Source: a virus
IMG/VR virus record: IMGVR_UViG_3300030329_001425
Span: 1 to 28,508 of that record
Length of the DNA stretch: 28,508 nt
Direction: 5' to 3' (one strand)
This document shows positions 21,516 through 28,508 of the stretch, piece after piece; the first letter of the stretch is position 1; each line of letters begins with the position of its first letter. The position numbers were made by a program, and so were the translations under genes. Under the pieces are notes generated by a model, which searched no databases, had not been told where the DNA came from, and was given only the letters and a program-made list of their open reading frames with translations.

Positions 21516-22334
21516 TTATCCTATCATCATGTCTGCTGGTAATCCGTAACCATTAAGTAGTTGTTCTTCTAATAATTTTATTTCTTCATCAGCTTGTGTA
21601 TAAATGGTTTCTCCATTCATTTGAACACCACCTAACATAGTTACACCATTAAACTTTATTAAATTTGCACCCCATTGTTTCTTGATAAGTGCAGTTGCAT
21701 ATTTTTTAAGAAATAGGTCATTATAAACATCTGTATAAACTGTAGGGTCTAATTTCCTATAACATTCTATTATAAAATATTGGTCAGCCTTAACTTCATT
21801 TTCCCAATCCATATCCAAATAGAGTCTATTTTGATGTTGATTAAATCGAATTGGAACTTCTCCTGTAAGTAAATGGTCTATTAAATCTAATTGGTCTTGC
21901 AACATCTGGTAATTTATCATAGATGTTGATGTAAAATCCCATAAGTCATTTAATCTCATTTGATATTTCATATCAAACATAGGTACAGTTGAATGATCTG
22001 TTATTGGAAATATTCTTAATACTGATATTACTGGAGCTGGGAGTGGTAGCCATACTTTCTGTTCTAACCATGCATATGCACCACCAGAATTATCTATTGA
22101 ATCTGTAACAGAAGTAGTTGCATCTGTTTGACCTCTTGTAATTTGTGAATCGGTCATTTTGTATTTAAGATACATTCTTTCAACACCATCCATATGATAC
22201 TCTGCAAAATATTGAAGTGCATCATCAATGCGGTCATCACATTGATCTGGATCAACATTTACATCAATAACTGGTTTACCTAATGCTCTCAAACAATGTT
22301 CTTTTAATGTACTTTTTGATGTTGGTACTGCCAT
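21516..22334 (-). CDS. 13: Neck protein gp13
   Basis: Gp13 binds the portal as the first head-tail connector ring. The 272-residue product (T4 309) opens with STLKEHCLRALGKPVIDVNV and contains the QCDDRIDDALQYFAEYHMDG helix, typical of gp13. The segment DLWDFTSTSMINYQMLQDQL and the C-terminal KQWGANLIKFNGVTMLGGVQ also fit. It follows the fibre-type genes and starts the coupled neck-packaging operon. Confidence 0.94.
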   Translation of the reverse strand: MAVPTSKSTLKEHCLRALGKPVIDVNVDPDQCDDRIDDALQYFAEYHMDGVERMYLKYKMTDSQITRGQTDATTSVTDSIDNSGGAYAWLEQKVWLPLPAPVISVLRIFPITDHSTVPMFDMKYQMRLNDLWDFTSTSMINYQMLQDQLDLIDHLLTGEVPIRFNQHQNRLYLDMDWENEVKADQYFIIECYRKLDPTVYTDVYNDLFLKKYATALIKKQWGANLIKFNGVTMLGGVQMNGETIYTQADEEIKLLEEQLLNGYGLPADMMIG

Positions 22335-22341
22335 ATTATCC

Positions 22342-22542
22342 TTATCCTAAAGCAACTGTCATTGCTAATACTGTTCCTAGATTCTCACCTTTATTTGCGA
22401 CTGTAACAATATTGTTACTAGAATCTCTTACATAAATTTTTTGGTCTGCTGTATTAACTGCAACTTCTCCAACCTCAAGATTAGATGTGGTTGGTACAGA
22501 ATCAGCAGTTTCCGATTTTTTTAATTTAATTACTGTAGCCAT
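22342..22542 (-). CDS. Small fibre-module protein (66 aa)
   Basis: This 66-residue protein matches the first about 45 residues of the adjacent 535-residue fibre: M-x-T-x-IK-x-K, then a Pro/Thr spacer, then LEVGEVAVNTADQKIYVRD, the GELAVNxxDxxLYI motif of many phage fibre N-termini. It looks like a stand-alone copy of that module. The ATG overlaps the upstream stop (TAATG) and uses GGAGG at 22552-22556, which lies within the last codons of the upstream gene. Confidence 0.75.
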   Translation of the reverse strand: MATVIKLKKSETADSVPTTSNLEVGEVAVNTADQKIYVRDSSNNIVTVANKGENLGTVLAMTVALG

Positions 22543-24149
22543 TAGAATGTACCTCCGTCAATATCTCCAAACGCTGGATTAGAACCAGAACCACCACTTA
22601 ATAATGCTTGTCCAGAAGTTCCAATCGCAATAGTGTTAAATGCACTTGTTCCATTTCCTACCATTAACAAGTGTGCAGTAACAGAATTTTTCCCTGTTCC
22701 ACCATTTGCAACAGAAGTAATTCCTGTGACTGCATCTGAGTTTGCAAGGTCTAACTGACCATAAACTGCAGCCTGTCCTGTGTTTCCTGTGGAACGTAAA
22801 ACTTGTCCAGCAGTACCAGAACTTTGTACACTCAAAGAATCTGATAGAGTAAACATTGTAGTTCCATCAGTTGCAACATTAAGAGTGTTTCCTGTTTTTG
22901 TTAAGGAAGTTCCTGCAATGATTTGTCCTGCACCTGAGAATTGTGAAACTGTTAATGCAGTTGTACCGAATGTTGCATCACCATTATGAGTGAATACATA
23001 ACCATTCTCAGCTGCAACTGTTCCTTGTTCCACGAAAACGAATGTTCCACCAGAAAGTTCTGCACCAGTATTTGCATCTGTTGCTCTTGTGAGAACTAAT
23101 GTTGCACTTCCTGTACCTACAGTAGATACATAATAGATTCCGTTTTCTGTTGCAGGGTCTTGGTTTTTAACAAGTACTCTCATATTTGCAGTAAGTGCTA
23201 CTCCATCAAGTGATACTGCACCATTTCCAGAAGCTGTTAATGTTCCATTACCATTATTGTATGTCCAAGAACTAACATCAGCAGTAGTTGCACAAGCAAC
23301 TGAGTCTTTTACATCAAGTCCTTGTTTGACTGCATCAACATATGCTTTAGAAGCTGCATCTTGAGCACTTGTGGGGTCTGCAATATTTGTGACCCTATTT
23401 GCACCCATATCAATAGTCTTACTTGCAGAAACAGTTAAGTTGTCATCAATCGTTACTGTTCCACCAGCAGAATCTATTGTCAGGTTTCCAGAACTAGTGT
23501 CTATTTCGTTGTCTGCTGTGATACCGACTTGTACATTTCCAGCAGTATTTCCTGTAGAAGTTACGTTACCTGAGAATGTACCAGTTGTTGCATTGACTGC
23601 AGCTGCCCATGACATTACACCACTTCCATTTGTAATCAACATATTATTTGAATCACCATCATTTACTGGTAATGTCAAGGTATGTGAAGTTAAATCAGCA
23701 TTTGCAGGGGCCTTAATTGTAACCGACTTTGCATTTGTTTCACTAAAGATTTTTATTGTTCCTACAGTACTAGAACCATCACCCTTAAAATTTACTACAC
23801 CAGTTCCATGTGGTGTTATGTCTAAATCACCATTTGTATTTGTTGTGGTAATTGCACTACCATTAAGGTCTATATTATCTACCTTGAGGTTGTCCAGTTT
23901 ACTATTTGAATCTGCAAGTAATGCAGAACTTGCTGTAAGTGTTCCTTGAGCATGGTCTAACATATCCATGAAATACTTACCACCTATAACTAGGTCTGCA
24001 TTTGCAGGAGAGTTTCCTATATATAATCTATCACCACCATTACTAGCAGTACCAGTTCCATAAGTAACTGCAAGTTCCCCTGCTCCTAATCCACTTGGTG
24101 CGGTATTTGATGAAGCTCCACCTCTTTTTATTTTAATCGTTGTTGGCAT
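22542..24149 (-). CDS. Tail fibre/collar-type structural protein (535 aa)
   Basis: The 535-residue protein is rich in Gly/Thr/Ser/Asn with repeated short beta units (GNVTSTGNTAGNVQVG, then SGNLTIDSAGGTVTIDD), as in trimeric beta-helical fibres. The N-terminus has the attachment-type module MPTTIKIKRGG...AGELAVTYG. The middle has ANRVTNIADPTSAQDAASKA, a motif (NxxdPxxaqDAAtKaYVD) very common in phage fibres, followed by the ENGIYYVST...ATDANTG segment of receptor-binding proteins. It ends DGGTF. Host-surface binding or whisker role is inferred; its receptor is unknown. Confidence 0.85.
   Translation of the reverse strand: MPTTIKIKRGGASSNTAPSGLGAGELAVTYGTGTASNGGDRLYIGNSPANADLVIGGKYFMDMLDHAQGTLTASSALLADSNSKLDNLKVDNIDLNGSAITTTNTNGDLDITPHGTGVVNFKGDGSSTVGTIKIFSETNAKSVTIKAPANADLTSHTLTLPVNDGDSNNMLITNGSGVMSWAAAVNATTGTFSGNVTSTGNTAGNVQVGITADNEIDTSSGNLTIDSAGGTVTIDDNLTVSASKTIDMGANRVTNIADPTSAQDAASKAYVDAVKQGLDVKDSVACATTADVSSWTYNNGNGTLTASGNGAVSLDGVALTANMRVLVKNQDPATENGIYYVSTVGTGSATLVLTRATDANTGAELSGGTFVFVEQGTVAAENGYVFTHNGDATFGTTALTVSQFSGAGQIIAGTSLTKTGNTLNVATDGTTMFTLSDSLSVQSSGTAGQVLRSTGNTGQAAVYGQLDLANSDAVTGITSVANGGTGKNSVTAHLLMVGNGTSAFNTIAIGTSGQALLSGGSGSNPAFGDIDGGTF
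22552..22556 (-). promoter_or_regulatory. Shine-Dalgarno embedded in fibre C-terminal codons
   Basis: GGAGG on the minus strand encodes part of the Gly-Gly of the DGGTF C-terminus and lies 9 nt before the ATG at 22542, so one stretch serves as coding sequence and ribosome binding site. Confidence 0.8.
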
Positions 24150-24158
24150 TTTTTACCT

Positions 24159-25085
24159 TTAGAATGTTCCTCCGTCTAGTTGTAATGCATTTCTATTACT
24201 ACCAAACACATTATTATCTTCCCATTTATCGTTAGAGTCATTAAACATTATAATAGCTGCATCAGTAGGATTAATAGAAATATTTGTATCTTCCATAGAT
24301 GCAATGGCACCACCTTCTGCACCAGCAGATGACATCTTATCCCAATATGTAGTATTTGTGGGTACATTTCCTATAGTACCTTGAATGCATACATAAGAAG
24401 ATCCGTTATAATATGATACATCATTTACACCATAAGTAAAAGAATTGTTGTATGCACCTTTCCATCTGAATGTTCCTTGAGCCCCTGTTTGACCCATAGG
24501 AATTCCAAAATTAAAAACTGCATTAGTTGCAGATCCTATATTTGTAACTGTAGCACTTGAACCTTCTGCTAAAGTACTTACAGAACCTATACCTACAGTT
24601 GCTCCTGCACCAGTTGCTCCAGTATCACCTTTTGCACCAGCGGCTCCTGTTGTTCCTTGTTGTCCTTGTGAACCTTTAGGAAGATTAAAATTTAGGACTG
24701 CCTCACTAGATGTACCACTATTAGTTACAGCTGCACTACTACCAGCAGAACCAGTAGTTACTGTTCCAATAGTGATTGTTCCTGCGCTTCCAACTGCACC
24801 AGCAGGCCCTGTATCTCCCTTAGATGTCATTAGTGACCATGCACTAGTATTGTTTGGGGGAATTAAATTAGAATTTCCCTGTAAACAAACATATGCACTA
24901 CCATTATACTGTACGGCTTCATTTTGAGTGTATGTAGTACTAGAACTCCATTCACCCTCCCATGTAATATCTCCATCTGCACCCTTGATGCCCGGCACAA
25001 CCATTCTAGTTACTTTTGCTTGTTCACCAGTTGTTGTTGAACCAGAAATAACTGCTGGGGCTTTTACTGTTGCATTTAATCCCAT
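24159..25085 (-). CDS. Collagen-like adhesin/fibre with duplicated binding modules (308 aa)
   Basis: Order of modules: N-terminal lead, a CBM5/12-like module (WEGEWSSSTTYTQNEAV...YNGSAYVCLQG, residues about 40-85), collagen-like Gly-x-y triplets (GDTGPAGAVGSAG), a beta unit (GSSAAVTNSGT...AVLNFNLP), more Gly-x-y (GSQGQQGTTGAAGAKGDTG), a second beta unit (GSSATVTNIGS...AVFNFGIP), and a second CBM5/12-like module (WKGAYNNSFTYGVNDVSYYN). Such modules usually bind polysaccharide, and collagen-like repeats trimerise fibres. The C-terminus ends LDGGTF, as in the neighbouring fibre. It follows the 112-residue protein with 1 nt between them. Confidence 0.85.
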   Translation of the reverse strand: MGLNATVKAPAVISGSTTTGEQAKVTRMVVPGIKGADGDITWEGEWSSSTTYTQNEAVQYNGSAYVCLQGNSNLIPPNNTSAWSLMTSKGDTGPAGAVGSAGTITIGTVTTGSAGSSAAVTNSGTSSEAVLNFNLPKGSQGQQGTTGAAGAKGDTGATGAGATVGIGSVSTLAEGSSATVTNIGSATNAVFNFGIPMGQTGAQGTFRWKGAYNNSFTYGVNDVSYYNGSSYVCIQGTIGNVPTNTTYWDKMSSAGAEGGAIASMEDTNISINPTDAAIIMFNDSNDKWEDNNVFGSNRNALQLDGGTF

Positions 25086-25086
25086 A

Positions 25087-25425
25087 CTATTGTGTCACTC
25101 TAGGGTTAAAGGTTGCAAGTCCTTCAACTACTCTCGTTTTTCCTCCTGAACCTGAAGTTATTAAAACATCATAAACATATCTACCATGAGATATAGCAGC
25201 TGTTTGAGCTCCAGTAAGGGATATGTCTAATTTTCCTGTGGTTCTGTCTGAATTGAATGCAACAGTAAATGCAACTGTTGCAGATGAGGACTCGTATGTT
25301 TTACGGATTTGTGCGGCTGCGGTGTAGTTAGTTAGGTCTAAAGCAGACCCCGAACTGTCTGTAACTGATACAGTTGTGGTAAAATCTGCACCACAATCTA
25401 TGAAGATATTTGAAATAGTTGCCAT
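25087..25425 (-). CDS. Small beta-sandwich fibre-associated protein (112 aa)
   Basis: The 112-residue protein opens with FIDCGADFTTTVSVTDSSGS, then LDLTNYTAAAQIRKTYESSS and DISLTGAQTAAISHGRYVYD, and ends VVEGLATFNPRVT. This layout (D-x-x-x-Y-x-x-x-xQIR, then L-T-x-x-x-T-x-x-x-x-x-G-x-Y-x-Y-D) is that of small BppU-N-like beta-sandwich proteins in phage baseplate and fibre clusters. A late box and terminator hairpin lie directly upstream, so it begins a transcription unit that continues into the collagen-like gene. Confidence 0.75.
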   Translation of the reverse strand: MATISNIFIDCGADFTTTVSVTDSSGSALDLTNYTAAAQIRKTYESSSATVAFTVAFNSDRTTGKLDISLTGAQTAAISHGRYVYDVLITSGSGGKTRVVEGLATFNPRVTQ

Positions 25426-25430
25426 AAAAA

Positions 25431-25465
25431 AACCCTTATAAATGTTGTAAGTATTTATAAGGGTT
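25431..25465 (-). terminator. Intrinsic terminator with a late promoter in its 5' arm
   Basis: Minus-strand arms AACCCTTATAAAT and ATTTATAAGGGTT form a perfect 13-bp stem with a 9-nt loop, followed at once by TTTTTTT and then the ATG at 25425. It ends transcription from the XkdW-like gene (stop 25493). The 5' arm plus first loop base contains TATAAATA (25452-25459). Confidence 0.85.
25452..25459 (-). promoter_or_regulatory. Late promoter box embedded in the terminator
   Basis: An exact TATAAATA lies on the minus strand. The expected start falls in the hairpin loop, so RNAs made here lack the 5' arm and cannot form the terminator. Confidence 0.8.
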
Positions 25466-25492
25466 AATTATTTAAGTAAATTGTAAAAAGAA

Positions 25493-25813
25493 TTATCCTT
25501 TAGGATTATCGTCTTTTACCTTTTTAATCTTTGCAGCCATAGCTGAAGAAAATGCACCTTGTTTATAAAGGTCATCTAATTGATCTCCAATATCGGGATA
25601 AAGAGGTTTCCTTGCACGAGCATAGGCTTGGGCATCAAAGTCAGTCTGTAATTCAGCAACCTTAGTATTTATTTCTGATTCTGTTGGTTGAGTAATATCT
25701 GGTGTAAGCCATTCTAATATATTACCATCAGCATCAGCATGATAAACACCATTAGGAACAAGACTATGAATTGCCTTTGTTTTAAATTGTTTTTCTATTG
25801 CAGAATTTCCCAT
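25493..25813 (-). CDS. XkdW-like tail-fibre/assembly protein (106 aa)
   Basis: The 106-residue protein has an N-terminal sheet with NGVYHADADGNILEW, a Pro/Glu linker, a helix (VAELQTDFDAQAYARARKPL) and the C-terminal YPDIGDQLDDLYKQGAFSS...AKIKKVKDDNPKG. The YPxIGDQLDxLY...K-x-x-x-PK ending is the hallmark of the XkdW family, small proteins beside tail-fibre genes, thought to be assembly chaperones or fibre parts. Its stop is followed by a terminator. A short remnant with the same ending occurs at 26507-26551. Confidence 0.75.
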   Translation of the reverse strand: MGNSAIEKQFKTKAIHSLVPNGVYHADADGNILEWLTPDITQPTESEINTKVAELQTDFDAQAYARARKPLYPDIGDQLDDLYKQGAFSSAMAAKIKKVKDDNPKG

Positions 25814-25814
25814 T

Positions 25815-26474
25815 TTATCTCTTTACCTCCATAAATTGTATTGACCAGATAGAACTATATGCTCCACCTATAACGCAAGCCTCAGTATTATATGTTCCAT
25901 ATTGTAATGTATAAGTAATAGCACTTGTTGTAGCTGGACTATCCATAACAGTAAGTTGTCTCATCTCAAAGAAAGTAGTAGTTGCACTATTGGCATTACG
26001 ATAGCCAGTAGAATGGTGATTTGGTGAACCAGATTGAGTCAGAGTTGACAGAGATTGAGGATAAGTTGTTGCACCACCTGAGATTACTCTTTTAAATCTT
26101 GTTGCGACACCTGCATCACCAGAACTATTTTCTAGAGTATTTCCATACCAACAAATTATAAATACATCACTTGTGTTATATACTGGTGTATATGCACCTG
26201 TAACGACTGTATCTGTCCAAGTATTATGAACATTACCACTTGTTGATGTTGTTCCTGTTGTTTGGTCTGATACTCTAATAATACTTCCTGCAGGCATTAC
26301 AGCAGTACTCCCAATAGTCGCATTATATGTTCCACTAGTTACAGTACCAATATTATTTGTAGTACCAGATAATGTGTGATTTCCTGAAGCATCAATAGTA
26401 TGTGCAGCGGTTCCACCTTCATCCTGAAGGATTAAACTTCCACCACTTGTAGGTTTTATTATTAAATTTGCCAT
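25815..26474 (-). CDS. Tail fibre-type protein (219 aa)
   Basis: The 219-residue protein opens with ANLIIKPTSGGSLILQDEGG, a common fibre N-terminus, then TYNATIGSTAVMPAGSIIRV, then a C-terminal beta-rich domain (for example SITYTLQYGTYN) with Gly/Thr/Ser/Asn richness. The middle and end align loosely with the next fibre protein (26552-27322), suggesting a common receptor-facing domain. An exact late box lies 19 nt upstream of its ATG. It is followed 1 nt later by the XkdW-like gene. Confidence 0.75.
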   Translation of the reverse strand: MANLIIKPTSGGSLILQDEGGTAAHTIDASGNHTLSGTTNNIGTVTSGTYNATIGSTAVMPAGSIIRVSDQTTGTTSTSGNVHNTWTDTVVTGAYTPVYNTSDVFIICWYGNTLENSSGDAGVATRFKRVISGGATTYPQSLSTLTQSGSPNHHSTGYRNANSATTTFFEMRQLTVMDSPATTSAITYTLQYGTYNTEACVIGGAYSSIWSIQFMEVKR

Positions 26475-26493
26475 TTTATTTCCTTGTTAATTC

Positions 26494-26501
26494 TATTTAT
26501 A
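26494..26501 (-). promoter_or_regulatory. Late promoter box for the 219-residue fibre gene
   Basis: An exact TATAAATA lies on the minus strand, 19 nt before the ATG at 26474. The box lies 5 nt after the stop of the XkdW-like remnant. Confidence 0.85.
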
Positions 26502-26506
26502 ATAGT

Positions 26507-26551
26507 TTATCCTTTAGGATATTTATTTTTGATTTCTGCACGTTGATGTTT
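26507..26551 (-). pseudogene. Remnant of an XkdW-like C-terminus in frame behind a fibre stop codon
   Basis: Directly after the TGA at 26552-26554 the same frame runs 14 codons, KHQRAEIKNKYPKG, then TAA at 26507. The ending matches the XkdW-like protein at 25493 (AKIKKVKDDNPKG), and 14 nt (ATCCTAAAGGATAA) are identical. It could be a deletion scar of a lost paralogue or a readthrough extension of the fibre. Confidence 0.5.
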
Positions 26552-27322
26552 TCATGCTACAACAATCTCCATTACCATTATTGCCGCACCTCTTGTACTA
26601 CAAGTTGCGGAGGTATTACTAAAAAAAGTACCAAAATACATACTATCTCCAGCACTACCAGTAGTTTCATCTTTATAGGTTATTGAGACATTGTGCCAAT
26701 TACTTCCATCTTCTTCTCCTGTATTGTCAGCTTGTCCTAAATAAGAAGTGCTTAAACTTCCGACTCCTCTTGTATAACCTATTCTTAATCTGCCTGATGA
26801 TGACCCTCTATATCTATTACACATAACAGTAACAATAAAATTAGAATTACTTAATACTCTATTAAAATTTACTGTCTTAGAATTTACAACATCTCCTGCA
26901 TTGTTAACATTGGCATTATTTAATCCACTATGATGTACTCCGACTATATGCCCTGCTGGAAAAGTTGCACTTTCAAGAGTTACTCCACTCCCAATCGTGC
27001 CTGTCATTCCTGTCAAATCTGTATTTGCTTTTGCTACCACAGAACCACCAGAAAGTACCCCTGTACCAGTAATTGTATATGCACCACCAGCAGTTAATAC
27101 AACATCACCAGAACTTTTTACAGTACTTAAAGTAAGATTACTATTTACTGTTGCATTTCCTGACAACGTATATGCATCAGAGGTATACAGTCTATTCTCA
27201 GAATAAGTTCCAGAGATATTCTGAGATGCAGTATTTGCTAGATATGCACTTGCTCCGAGCATATCCCCTGTTATAGCATCATCTGCGATTACGTTACTGT
27301 TTATTTTAGTTAGTACTGGCAT
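26552..27322 (-). CDS. Tail fibre-type protein (256 aa)
   Basis: The 256-residue protein begins MPVLTKINSNVIADDAITGD, a very common fibre N-terminal motif, and has a Gly/Ser/Thr-rich beta-helix-like middle (TLSGNATVNSNLTLSTVKSS), a SGVTLESATFPAGHIVGVHH motif shared in pattern with the 219-residue fibre, and a C-terminal domain ending RGAAIMVMEIVVA. It is probably a host-recognition fibre. Its TGA stop is followed in frame by 14 more codons (see 26507-26551). Confidence 0.78.
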   Translation of the reverse strand: MPVLTKINSNVIADDAITGDMLGASAYLANTASQNISGTYSENRLYTSDAYTLSGNATVNSNLTLSTVKSSGDVVLTAGGAYTITGTGVLSGGSVVAKANTDLTGMTGTIGSGVTLESATFPAGHIVGVHHSGLNNANVNNAGDVVNSKTVNFNRVLSNSNFIVTVMCNRYRGSSSGRLRIGYTRGVGSLSTSYLGQADNTGEEDGSNWHNVSITYKDETTGSAGDSMYFGTFFSNTSATCSTRGAAIMVMEIVVA

Positions 27323-27328
27323 TTTTCC

Positions 27329-27901
27329 TTATGGTTTCGTTGGCCATGTTATGTCTGAATATTTAGTCTTACTTGATTGGTCACTAGGTAAATCTCTTAG
27401 TGATGTTCTGTATGTTTTCCACTTTGCAACATCTGCATCTGATAGTGGAGTATCATTTCCTTGTGTCCAATCTGATTCTGTTAAAAGTCTGTCTCTTTCT
27501 GTTCTTATATCTGTCCATTCATCTGCAAGGATTCTTGCATCTTTAGCAGAGTCATCTCCTATAAAATGTGACTGAACATATACTTTGGGGTCATGACTTT
27601 TTCCGTCTATGTCTAGTATTTCTTCTGCATCTCTTTTGGAAGCATAGTATTTGATGTTATAAACTAATGGTCTACCACCAATATATTCACTTAACTGTAC
27701 AAGTCTTGCTTGAACATCTTCATCTGTGCATTCAACTATTGTGTATCCAGTTTCACCAGAATAGTCAGGTACACCATCAGTAGTAACTGATTCTAACCAA
27801 GCCCAATATTCAGGCTTAGTCATGTCTTTAGTCTTTCTGCGACAATTCCAATCAGTTTCTTCAATATGTTGAATTACATTTGATTTATGTGATATAAACA
27901 T
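27329..27901 (-). CDS. Tail assembly chaperone-like protein (190 aa)
   Basis: The C-terminal about 60 residues (TERDRLLTESDWTQGNDTPL, then SDADVAKWKTYRTSLRDLPS) match the phage tail-assembly-chaperone domain that ends many fibre-associated proteins (RDxLLxxSDWTQxxDxPL...W..YRxxLRDLP). The N-terminal part is mixed alpha/beta with no known domain. It lies between two fibre genes, 3 nt from the upstream stop, so a fibre-folding role is the contextual expectation; the domain name rests on the C-terminal motif. Confidence 0.78.
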   Translation of the reverse strand: MFISHKSNVIQHIEETDWNCRRKTKDMTKPEYWAWLESVTTDGVPDYSGETGYTIVECTDEDVQARLVQLSEYIGGRPLVYNIKYYASKRDAEEILDIDGKSHDPKVYVQSHFIGDDSAKDARILADEWTDIRTERDRLLTESDWTQGNDTPLSDADVAKWKTYRTSLRDLPSDQSSKTKYSDITWPTKP

Positions 27902-27904
27902 TTT

Positions 27905-28508
27905 TTATCCTATTTTTTCTGCATAAAAATGTTGGAAGTTTAATGTCCAGTTTGCATTTGAACTCCATTTAATTTGTATATAATCACCTCGTTTTAAATC
28001 CCAATAAAAACTACCTCTACCAATACTATAGTAAGCACCATGACAATAAATTCTTGCTCCTTCTGTTTCACTACCATTTTTATACATATAACAATCATGA
28101 CCTCCTGAAGCCGCTTTATGAACAGACATCATTATTTTATAATATCCATCAACAAGACAAATCATTCGGTCATATGCCCAAACTAGATTTTTTTGAGCTG
28201 TGGTTGTTTTAAATCTGTTCATTCCTCCACCCCTATGTATAGTATTAATTACATAGGTAGCATTAGAACCAGCATCAACATCATCTGCAAAACAATGAAG
28301 TACAGTTGATGGCCCAAGATAACTCGTATCTCTAGTAACCTCATCCCAGCTCTTTCCGTCTGGTGTAACCACAAGATTAGTCTGTTCCATGTTCCTGTCG
28401 CCACCTACCAGCTCCTTTAGGTAGGGCGTTTCAAAGGTCTGATAGTGTGAAGATGTGTGGATTGGAGTTGCTATTTTAAATCCTAATCCACTTATATATG
28501 GAGAATAA
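27905..28508 (-). CDS. Tail fibre protein, partial (N-terminus beyond right edge)
   Basis: The frame is open from the right edge through 39 codons (including SPYISGLGFKIATPIHTSSH, then ELVGGDRN) into an in-frame ATG at 28390, and on to the stop. The ELVGGDRNMEQTNLVVTPDG junction is a single continuous fibre motif, so the ATG at 28390 is internal and the gene is larger than the 161 residues after it. The visible C-terminal domain is beta-rich (TVLHCFADDVDAGSNATYVI, then YKIMMSVHKAASGGHDCYMY) and resembles a receptor-binding head. It is at least 200 residues long. Confidence 0.75.
   Translation of the reverse strand, partial: YSPYISGLGFKIATPIHTSSHYQTFETPYLKELVGGDRNMEQTNLVVTPDGKSWDEVTRDTSYLGPSTVLHCFADDVDAGSNATYVINTIHRGGGMNRFKTTTAQKNLVWAYDRMICLVDGYYKIMMSVHKAASGGHDCYMYKNGSETEGARIYCHGAYYSIGRGSFYWDLKRGDYIQIKWSSNANWTLNFQHFYAEKIG

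Noticed and set aside
26514-26524. AATAAATA in the XkdW-like remnant as a late promoter
   Set aside because: One mismatch to the box, and an exact box lies 15 bp further on at 26494-26501.
1-28508. CRISPR arrays, insertion sequences, tRNA genes, integrase or attachment sites
   Set aside because: No regularly spaced repeats, transposase-like proteins, cloverleaf patterns or integrases were seen by eye; the absence of tRNAs was not verified with a covariance search.

Overview
The window is a contiguous piece of an AT-rich, T4-like contractile-tailed phage genome (Straboviridae/Kyanoviridae-type gene order). The structural order 13-14-15-16-17-18-19-20-21-22-23, followed by uvsY-uvsW-55-47-46, matches marine T4-like phages (cyanophages and pelagiphages) better than T4 itself. 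The phage peptide deformylase, the absence of gp24 and the CobT-like zinc metalloprotein point the same way. The sequence alone does not settle the host. All genes but one are on the minus strand, so transcription runs from high to low coordinates.

Region 22.3-28.5 kb holds tail-fibre and adhesin-type genes: a fibre protein cut by the right edge, a tail-assembly-chaperone-like protein, two related fibre proteins, an XkdW-like protein, a collagen-like protein with two cell-wall/carbohydrate-binding-like modules, a 535-residue fibre, and a 66-residue copy of that fibre's N-terminal module. Region 17.6-22.3 kb is the neck and packaging operon (gp13, gp14, gp15, gp16, an unknown 98-residue protein, gp17), with almost every junction translationally coupled. 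Region 9.1-17.3 kb holds tail sheath, tail tube, portal, prohead core proteins, prohead protease, scaffold and major capsid protein. Region 8.1-9.1 kb has a small membrane-type protein and a second tail-tube-fold protein, each after a strong terminator. Region 2.1-7.9 kb is the recombination and late-transcription operon (uvsY, uvsW, 55, a small ORF, 47, 46, def). Region 1-2.1 kb has four small early genes and the start of a metallopeptidase-like gene cut by the left edge.

Two promoter classes are visible. Three textbook sigma70-type promoters (TTGACA, 17-bp spacer, TATAAT-like) drive the early units at the left. Exact TATAAATA late boxes, the element read by gp55, precede gp18 (two), gp20, gp22, the tube-like gene and two fibre genes. 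The window therefore contains both the late sigma factor and its target sites. The single plus-strand gene, a degenerate HNH-type zinc protein between gp17 and gp18, has its own late box inside a perfect palindrome that also fires toward gp18.

Most unusual items: (a) an 80-bp element before uvsY with a 13-bp perfect inverted repeat and competing alternative stems, at the position of T4 ori(uvsY); (b) a terminator hairpin whose 5' arm contains a late promoter; (c) the palindromic divergent late promoter feeding a probably leaderless mRNA; (d) an in-frame remnant of an XkdW-like C-terminus behind a fibre stop codon; (e) the CobT-like protein at the left edge; (f) a coupled unknown gene between the two terminase genes.
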